Below are positions 57,541-64,000 of a stretch of DNA of 64,000 bases, piece by piece. Position numbers and translations under genes: made by a program. This DNA is from Cyanophora paradoxa (Eukaryota > Glaucocystophyceae > Cyanophorales > Cyanophoraceae). Positions within the stretch are counted from its first letter, which is position 1. Every line of letters begins with the position of its first letter. The notes under the pieces are model-generated. The model did not search any database. It was not told where the DNA came from and saw nothing but the letters and a program-made list of their open reading frames with translations. The stretch is from assembly GCA_004431415.1 (NCBI GenBank), contig QPMI01000036.1:320001-384000 (forward strand), given 5' to 3'.

Positions 57541-60500
57541 TGCATGGGCACGCCCCTCCCCCCGGCCGCGGCCGATTCACCACCTCGCCGCGGCCGCGGC
57601 CGAGCCCCACCTCGCGCGCCTGATCCGCGACTGCGCAGCCGTCGGTCTCTCGATCGTCGGACGGACGACTTGTGGGACAGCGATGACCCGCCAGATTCCG
57701 AGCGGGCGCCCCCCAGCTCCTTCAGCAGGCGCCGGCCTAGCCAGCGCCGGGGCGCCGGCGCCGGGGCGCCGGCGACGGCTTGGGCCCCGCCGGAACCCGA
57801 GGAGCTGCTGGCGATGGACCGGCGCGCCCGCCTCCTCCGGGAGCGCCTCGGCGGCCTCCGTGGGACCGTCCCGCAGCCGGCGCAATTGCAAGCCAGCCCC
57901 GCTAGCGCTCCGCACTCGCCGCTTTCGTGCGCCCGCCCGCCCACCCTCCCGCCCGGCCCGCCCCGACACGTCGGGCTGGCGGGCAGGCGCGTTTCTTTCG
58001 GCGCAGCGCTGGACTTCGAGCCGCCGCTGGAGGCCGCGCCCCGCGCCCCGCGCTCCTCTCTCGAGGTCCGCGCGTATCCTGCCACCCCGCCCTCCGACCC
58101 GTGCGCCGCCCTCCCCTCCGCGGCCGCCGCCTTGCCCCCGCCGGCCGCCGATGCTCCCGCAGGCTGCTGGACGCGGTCTTGCCGCGCTCCTCGGCTCGGC
58201 CCCGCACCGCCCCGGCCCTGTCGCCGGACGGGTGCGCGATGGAGCGGGCGGGGCCGCTGGCGGAGGGGCTGCGGGCCGTCGGGGGCGGCTTCGACGCCCC
58301 CTCGGAGCTCTACGGCGAGCTCGAGCGCGCCTGGCTCCGCCGCCACCGCGGCTACCACGACTGCGCGCCCGCCCCGCCCGCCCCTCTCCGCCCTCCCGAC
58401 GCGTCTTCTGCTTTCTCACGCGGGGGGACGGGCAGGGCTGCGGCTGGTGCGGACGCCCGGGGCGGAGGCGGCGGTGGCGGACGTCCGCGCCATCCTCCGC
58501 TTCTTCGTCGCCCACTGGCGCAAGATCGCCGAGGGCCCGCCCGCCCTCCCGCCCTCCCTTCCACCCTTCCTCGCGCTGAGGCGGCGCAGGGCTGCGGCAC
58601 GGGCCGGCGCCGCGGGGGCGGGGCGGGCGGGGAGGGGACGGGTGCGCGCGGCGGCGGCGGGTGGAGGAGCTGGAGGACCGCGCCGCCAAGGCCGCCGCCT
58701 GCCTGGAGGCCGCCCGAGCCCTCCCGGAGTCCGACCGCCTCGGGCGCCCTCTCCCGTTCGCCGACGCCGCGCCCCCGGAGGCCCGCCCCCCGCTCCAATC
58801 CCACGCCCCCGCCCTCACGCGCGGCGCGCAGCTCGTGGCGGCAGTCGACGAGCTCCTCCGGCGCCGCCGGCCCGCGCGCCCTGCACCGGACGGTGCGGGC
58901 TCGCGCGCGCCTCGCGCCTGTGCCGCCCTCACGCGGGGCGGCGCCGGGCGGACCGCAGAGTGGCGGCGGCTGCTGCCGGCGTGGGAGCGCTTCGAGGCGG
59001 CGCGGGGCGACGCGCGGCTCGCGCTCACGGCGGGAGAGGTGACGGCGGCGCTGGGGGCGGCGTGCGCGCTCTGGCGGGCGGCGGGGCACGACGAGGAGGG
59101 GACGCCGGAGGCGGCGGCCGCCCGGCGGGGCACGCGCGTCCACGAGGCGGCCTTCCTCTACGCCCGCCGCCGCGCCCGCATCGCCGACGCCTCCGACGCC
59201 GTGCCGCCCCGCCCCGCCCCTTTCCCCTCGGGGCCCTGAGCCGGGCAGCAGGCGCACGCGGCGTGGGCGCGGGCGCGGCTCCTCGACCCCGCGGAGCCCC
59301 TTCCCGAGGCCGAGTTCCAGCGCGTCCTCCCCGTGGCGCGCCCGGCCCCCGCCCCTCCGCGGGCCCCGGCCCCGCCCCGGGCGCTCACGCGGAGGCCCCG
59401 CATCGCAGCTGGCAGCGGCGGACCGGCGGCGGCTGCAGCTGGCGCGGCCCGAGGCGGAGGAGAGCCTCGACGGGGACGCCCCGGGGGCCCCGGCCGGCGG
59501 CGAGGCGCCCGAGGAGGCCGGCCACGAGGCGGCGGAGGCGGCCTTCGAGGACGGCGTCGTCAACGTCGCCTTCGACCGCGCCGAGGCCATCCGCCCCGAC
59601 GAGTACGCCAGCGCCCTCGAGCTCTGCGCCGCCCACTGGCGCGCCGCCGCCGCCGCCGCCGCGTCCGCTGCCGCGGGGCCGGCCGCCGAGGCCCGCCTCG
59701 CCACCGCCCGGCGCGCCCTCGAGGCGGTGCGCCCCCGGCCCGCCCCGCCCCGCCCGCCGTGTTCCACCAAACCCTGGCTCTGCGGCAGGCGGAGGCGGCG
59801 CTGCCGGGCGTCGAAGCGATCGCGGGGCGGCCGGGGCGGGGTGGCGCCGTCGACGAGAAGGCGCGGCTCGGCGCCCTGCGCCCCGCCGACGACGTGGTGG
59901 CGGAGGCGGCGGCGGACCTGGCGGCCGCCCCCGAGCCGGCGCTGCTGCCGCCGGAGGGCGCGGCCGGCGGCCAGCTCGGGCCGGCGGCGCAGCGGGCGCG
60001 GCGGGCGCTGGCGCGCTTCGTGGCACTGTGGCGGGCCCCGTGGACGCGGCTGCGGCCCGAGGTGCTCGAGGCCGCCCTCCGCTTCGCCCCCGCCTACTGG
60101 CGCCGCCGCCTCCGCGGTCCGCCCCGCCCGCCCCGGCCCGCAGCTGCGCCGCCCGACCGCAGGACGCAGTGCTGCAGCGGGCGCCGGAGGGGGCCGCCCG
60201 GAGGCGGCGGCGGCGCGGGCGGCGGCGGTGGAGGAGGCGCGGGGGCTCGCGGAGGCGGCGGGGCGGCTGGCGGCGGGGCGGGGCGCCCCGCGGAGCGCCA
60301 GGAGGCCGCCCTCCGCCTCCTCGAAGCCAACCTCGAGCGGGCGCGCCGCGCCCCCGGCCCGCCCCGGGCTCTGAGATCGTCGCTGACTCAGCGGGGCGGC
60401 AGGAGTTCGGGGCGGTGGTGGCGCGCAACGTGCACAGGGAGGAGCGGGAGCTGCCCGAGGCGCAGCGGCCCGCCCGCGACCCCTCCGCGACCAGGTGCGG

Positions 60501-61012
60501 GCCCGCCCGAGGCGCCGCGCCCGCGCGCTCGGGCCCACGGGCGAGGCAGCGGGGCGGGGAGCTCTGGACGCGCTTCGAGGAGGCGGAGGGGGCCCTCGTC
60601 TGGGCCCGCTCCGTCCTCGCGGACCCCGCCCGCGCCCTCCGGCCCGCGCCCTCGCCCCCCGCTCGCCTTTCTCGCCGCCCACTGCCGCCGCTGCGCCCAA
60701 GGTCCCCCCCTCCCCCCGTCTCTTGCTTCGAGGCTCGGCACGCCTGACGCGCGCGCGGCCGCAGAAGCGCTGCACAACCCGGGGCCGCTGGGGGCCGCCC
60801 GCCCCGCGGAGCTGCGGGAGTTCTACGAGGAGCGGGCCGAGCGGGCGGCGTCCCTCGCGCGGGGGCTCGAGCGGCGGGCGGCGGAGGAGGCGCGGGTCGG
60901 GGGCCCGCCGCCCCTCTCGGGGCCGCCGGAGGAGGACGCGGAGCTGGCGGAGGCGGAGGCCCTCGCCGCCGCCCAGATCGCCCTGTTTCCCAGGCCCCGC
61001 CTCGCCTTCTAG
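57541..61012 (+). CDS. Large helical Ala/Arg-rich protein, unknown family
   Basis: Exons in changing frames give a long alpha-helical protein. In order: DDLWDSDDPPDSERAPPSSF (57.67 kb), PEELLAMDRRARLLRERLGG, FDAPSELYGELERAWLRRH (58.3 kb), VADVRAILRFFVAHWRKIAE, VEELEDRAAKAAACLEAARA, RLLPAWERFEAARGDARLAL, EGTPEAAAARRGTRVHEAAF, VNVAFDRAEAIRPDEYASAL with ELCAAHWRAAA (59.6 kb), LARFVALWRAPWTRLRPEVL (60.0 kb), WTRFEEAEGALVWARSVLA and ELREFYEERAERAASLARGL. It ends AAQIALFPRPRLAF at 61012. The pattern F/L-x-A-H/L-W-R recurs three or four times (58.5, 59.6, 60.0 kb), which suggests a helical repeat of several hundred bases. I do not recognise the family. The start is a choice among 57466, 57541 and later ATGs. 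Confidence 0.6.
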
Positions 61013-63395
61013 GCCCGCCCCGCATGCGCCCTAGTTTTTCCCCGGCTTCCGAGTTCAGTCTTCAGGCTCGAAATCATGATGAATTTAAGCCAATATTTCC
61101 GAATTCAATGATTCTAAGTTCATTTGGTTTAATTTGATATCAAACGCGACCACGTGCACGGTATTTTGACTGAATTTTTGGTGATCATGATCATGAATCA
61201 TTGAATTACCGGCCACATGTACAGTCTCTAGAAACCAGCACTGAAGCTCGCGCTCTATTTCAAAGTTTCGAATTCGTTCATATATTTATTTATCTCTGTA
61301 CTACTACGGTATGTAAACTCGGACGAGAACGGCGAGCACTTGGACGTCTAGCCAGGCCAAGCCTACTTGTTTGGGTACAGCAGACGGGAAGCCGCCGGAC
61401 TAGCCGACTAGAAAGCCGCCGAGATTTGGGTACGGCACTCTTCCCGCATCAATAGAGCAAGTCGGCGACTTTTCAAAATTTTCGACCAATCGCTGCACAT
61501 CGTCCGCGCGATCGCGCCAAGATTTCTGTGGGAGCGCTAGCGCTAGCTACAGTGCCGGGGGCGACTTAAGCATGTAGGTTTGTCCCCTTACGTAAATGTC
61601 GCAGTGTTTTTTTCGAATCATGATCAAGATTGACGAACATGCCAAACATGCCAAACATGGTTTCAAGTTTACGAAGCACAAATTGAGAAGTGGAAAACGA
61701 AGGTTTTGCAGGCAAGAATATAACTTAGTAAACGTTTATCAGCAAGCCTGAAGGTCTACATACTATATATGAACGGAACAGGGACATTGCAGTTGCACCG
61801 CCCCTGTTGGAGGGGAAGGACCTCTAAAGGTTGAGCAGGAAAAGTCACCCCTGGTCATGATCAGGTTAGCTTTGAGCCGAGATAGTACGTGTGGACTCTG
61901 AATGCAGCTTGGTGCTTTTTTCAGAAGTGCGGGAGGACGAGATCTAGCTCAGCGGCTCTAGATCTTGAGAAGCGCCGCCGCCCGCCGCGCCTCCGCCCCG
62001 CCCGGCGAGCCGCGCCGCCCCCGAACGCGCCTCCGCCCTGCTCGTCCAGACGCGCCGCCGCCCGCCGTGCCTCCCGCCCCGCCCTGCGAGCCGCACCGCC
62101 GCCCGCCGCGCCTCCGCCCCGCCCGGCGAGCCGCGCCGCCGCCCGCCGCGCCTCCGCCCGCCCGGCGAGCCACGCCGCCGCCCGCCGCGCTTCCGCCCCG
62201 CCCGGCGAGCCGCCGCCGCCCGGGAGGAGCCCGGCGGCCGCGTTGGCCGGCGATGGCGCTCAGCGCGGACGAGGATCGCAGCAAGGCGGACGGGTGCCAC
62301 GGTGCGGCCGCAGTCTTGGAGGTGATGTGATGCTTGCTAGCGGCTCGACCCGGTCGATTGCAATTGCATGCGCGCGGGTGCAAGACTGAGGGTGGCAATC
62401 ATGAGTCAGCATGCGCACCGATGGAACAGATGCGATGTTGATGCCCAGCTGCGACGCTCGCTGCTGCGTCTCGCGGGAAGTGAGAGGGCGGCGAGCCGGG
62501 GCGGTCGAAGCCTGCAGCTGGAGGTAGATGAGTTCGAACCTGGTGCGGCCGGAATCGGTGAGTTCGAACCTGGTGCAGTGCCGCGCGTGGCGAGCCACGC
62601 CGGTGGGTGCTTCGCCGAAGCGCTAGCCGGTGCCGGCCGCGACCGGATCAGAACCATCGGCGCCGGTGCAACCGAGGCCGGCGGCCGCGGCCGGGGCAGC
62701 TCTGTTGCACCGCGCTAGCCGCTAAGCGATGTCGCCGGTGGAAGCTTGATGCACTGCGGCAGCTGAGAACGAAGCTGATGTTTCTTGTACCCGGCAAAAA
62801 CTCAAACTCGCAGGAGCTTGACGCCAGCTCGAGTCTCGGACTGGGAAGTACAAAGGTACTTGAGGCGGCCTAGAGGGCCACCCTGTGCCCCTCCGGTCCG
62901 GTCTCGGCATGTATGACATGAATCGTCAGGCTCATCAAGCGCATTCAGGTGCATTTGGTCCGGCAGATATAACGCCACTTGGTGAGGCGCTAGATCGCAT
63001 TTTTGGAAAACGTGTTATTGCCCGTTCCAGGTCGACCCGACGGGACCCGGATCTCCCGGAACATGTCTCCAGACTTCTAGGGACATGCCTTGCTAGGATC
63101 CGGCGAGAAAACCCGGGTTTTGGGAGGTCGGGACATTTCATTTTGGCCTAGGGTGGGCACCCGAACACCCCCAAGTGGGGGAAGGGGAAGGGGGTCCTTC
63201 CCCAATGATACGTATATCTTACTGAAAATAAATAAAAGGTGCGTGGTGCGCGGCAAGCCCTTGAAGCTAAAGGACGTCGACCGTCCAACTCGACGAGCCT
63301 CGAAGGACCGGCGGCGACGAGGGCCACAGGCACTGACTCAGTGAGGGCCGGCGCCTGCCACGAACGCCGGCGCCTGCCGCGAGCCACTGATCGGA
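61013..63395. other. Gene-free region with a GC minisatellite
   Basis: Bases 61013-61960 are AT-rich with no coding frame. Bases 61968-62225 are a GC minisatellite (listed separately). Bases 62230-63395 return to mixed composition. The word gagttcgaacctggtgc occurs twice, 33 bp apart (62530 and 62563). I see no gene in the whole 2.4 kb. The + strand ORFs inside the minisatellite only reflect its repeats. Confidence 0.6.
61968..62225. repeat. GC minisatellite, unit about 39-42 bp, about six copies
   Basis: The words cgccgcccgccgcgcctccg and ccgcccggcgagcc alternate about six times with small length changes. All frames are open across it. Copies near 62000-62060 are more diverged than those near 62090-62200. 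Confidence 0.85.
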
Positions 63396-64000
63396 TCACT
63401 TCTTGGCCTTCCCCTTCGCCGCCGCCTTGGAGCTGGACGTCCCTGCGCTCCCCGGCCCGTGAGAAGCGGCGAACAAGAGTGGGCGACGGCGGCGGCGGTC
63501 CCACCGGGGGCCGAAGAGGCCAAAGCCGCGCGCTCGGCGGCCGCCGCAGCCTCCTCCGCCGCATCCGCCGCTGCCTTAGCTGCCGCCGCGGCCTCTGCCG
63601 CTGCCTTTGCCGCCGTCTTTGCCGCTGCTGCCGCCTGCGCCGCCGCTTCCTGCGCTGCAGCCGTACCGCCCCCGCTGCCACTGCCGCTGCCACGAGCCTT
63701 CTTCACCGGAGGCTCCTCCTCGTCCTCGTCCTCCTCGTCCTCGTCATCCTCCTCCTCCCCCTCCCCCTCTTCTTCGTCCTCCTCCTGCTGGACAGGTGCT
63801 TATCGTGTGGGGCGGGGCGGGGGCGGGGCGGGGTGGAGGGGGGGGGGTGTAGGATTTAGGGGGGTACGAGGGGGTACGCACGTCGGGTAGATCTAGAAGT
63901 ACCTTGGCGTGATCACTGCATACGTACTCCAGCCAGGCACGCTTCACGAGAAGCTCGCGGAGGCGGAAGCGGGCAAGGACGGCGCCGGGGATGTCGGCTG
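63396..64000 (-). CDS. Acidic/basic-tailed nuclear-type protein, C-terminal part
   Basis: The gene runs off the right edge of the window. Three minus-strand exons join in phase: 63882-64000, 63505-63784, 63396-63442. The first reads FRLRELLVKRAWLEYVCSD then KVLLDLPD. The second opens with an acidic run (EEDEEEGEGEEEDDEDEE), then PPVKKARGSGSGSGG and a long Ala/Lys/Glu helix (AAAAAKTAAKAAAEAAAA). The last ends SSSKAAAKGKAKK. An acidic block next to KKAR and a Lys-rich tail is typical of chromatin or nucleolar proteins, which is inference. The helical part seen at the window edge is too short to assign a domain. Confidence 0.7.

Noticed and set aside
62530..62580. Two ggttcgaac-like words (minus strand) resembling a tRNA B box
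   Set aside because: No acceptor stem, D arm or anticodon arm can be folded around either one, and the words are only 33 bp apart.
1..64000. CRISPR arrays, bacterial operons, phage or viral genes
   Set aside because: No short regularly spaced repeats with unique spacers, no Shine-Dalgarno-led gene strings and no capsid, terminase or polymerase motifs were found; introns throughout show nuclear eukaryotic DNA.

Overview
The window is nuclear DNA from a very GC-rich, intron-bearing unicellular eukaryote. The signs are short spliceosomal introns (about 50 to 150 nt) that split almost every gene, eukaryote-only families (listerin, HEATR5/Laa1, a YEATS protein, a JMJD6-like JmjC protein, polycystin-2, RyR repeats), organelle-type N-terminal extensions and no bacterial gene layout. 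Most introns are C-rich on the sense strand (many begin gtccgcccgcc) and end in gcag. A minority use GC-AG borders. An RseP-like site-2 protease with a long N-terminal extension suggests a plastid. My guess is an alga with a secondary plastid (haptophyte or pelagophyte-like); the sequence does not prove this.

Layout. 0-4.1 kb: the 3' part of a Ser/Arg/Glu-rich gene (+). 4.3-6.3: JMJD6-like hydroxylase (-), divergent from a YEATS/GAS41 protein with a huge poly-Q tail (6.66-8.70, +). 9.1-10.0: a small basic repeat protein (-) with an inverted paralogue at 33.0-33.9 (+). 10.3-11.3: unknown coiled protein (-). 11.7-13.8: site-2 protease (+). 14.3-15.3: PIP-box protein (+). 15.65-17.86: TPR-like protein (-). 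17.9-19.5: no gene. 19.5-25.3: HEATR5/Laa1 (-), lacking its N-terminus. 25.7-27.2: a deletion-ridden second copy of the HEATR5 3' region. 27.25-32.65: a polycystin-2 channel that reads on into two RyR repeats (+). 34.7-48.5: a secreted cysteine-rich protein (-), split by a 7-kb array of a 2.82-kb tandem unit and carrying a 1-kb duplication. 49.7-55.5: listerin (-), divergent from a low-molecular-weight tyrosine phosphatase (55.7-57.0, +). 57.5-61.0: large unknown protein (+). 61.0-63.4: no gene. 63.4-64.0: C-terminus of an acidic nuclear-type protein (-).

The genes are housekeeping and signalling functions that do not form one pathway. Themes are chromatin and replication (JMJD6-like, YEATS, PIP-box, acidic tail protein), proteostasis (listerin, site-2 protease), AP-1 traffic (HEATR5) and Ca2+ signalling (polycystin plus RyR). 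Two places (25.3-27.2 kb and 37.5-45.5 kb) have copies that differ almost only by short deletions in GC runs. They could be real duplications, but unpolished long-read sequence or haplotype joins fit better, and they damage the genes around them. The most interesting biological candidate is the polycystin-RyR combination.
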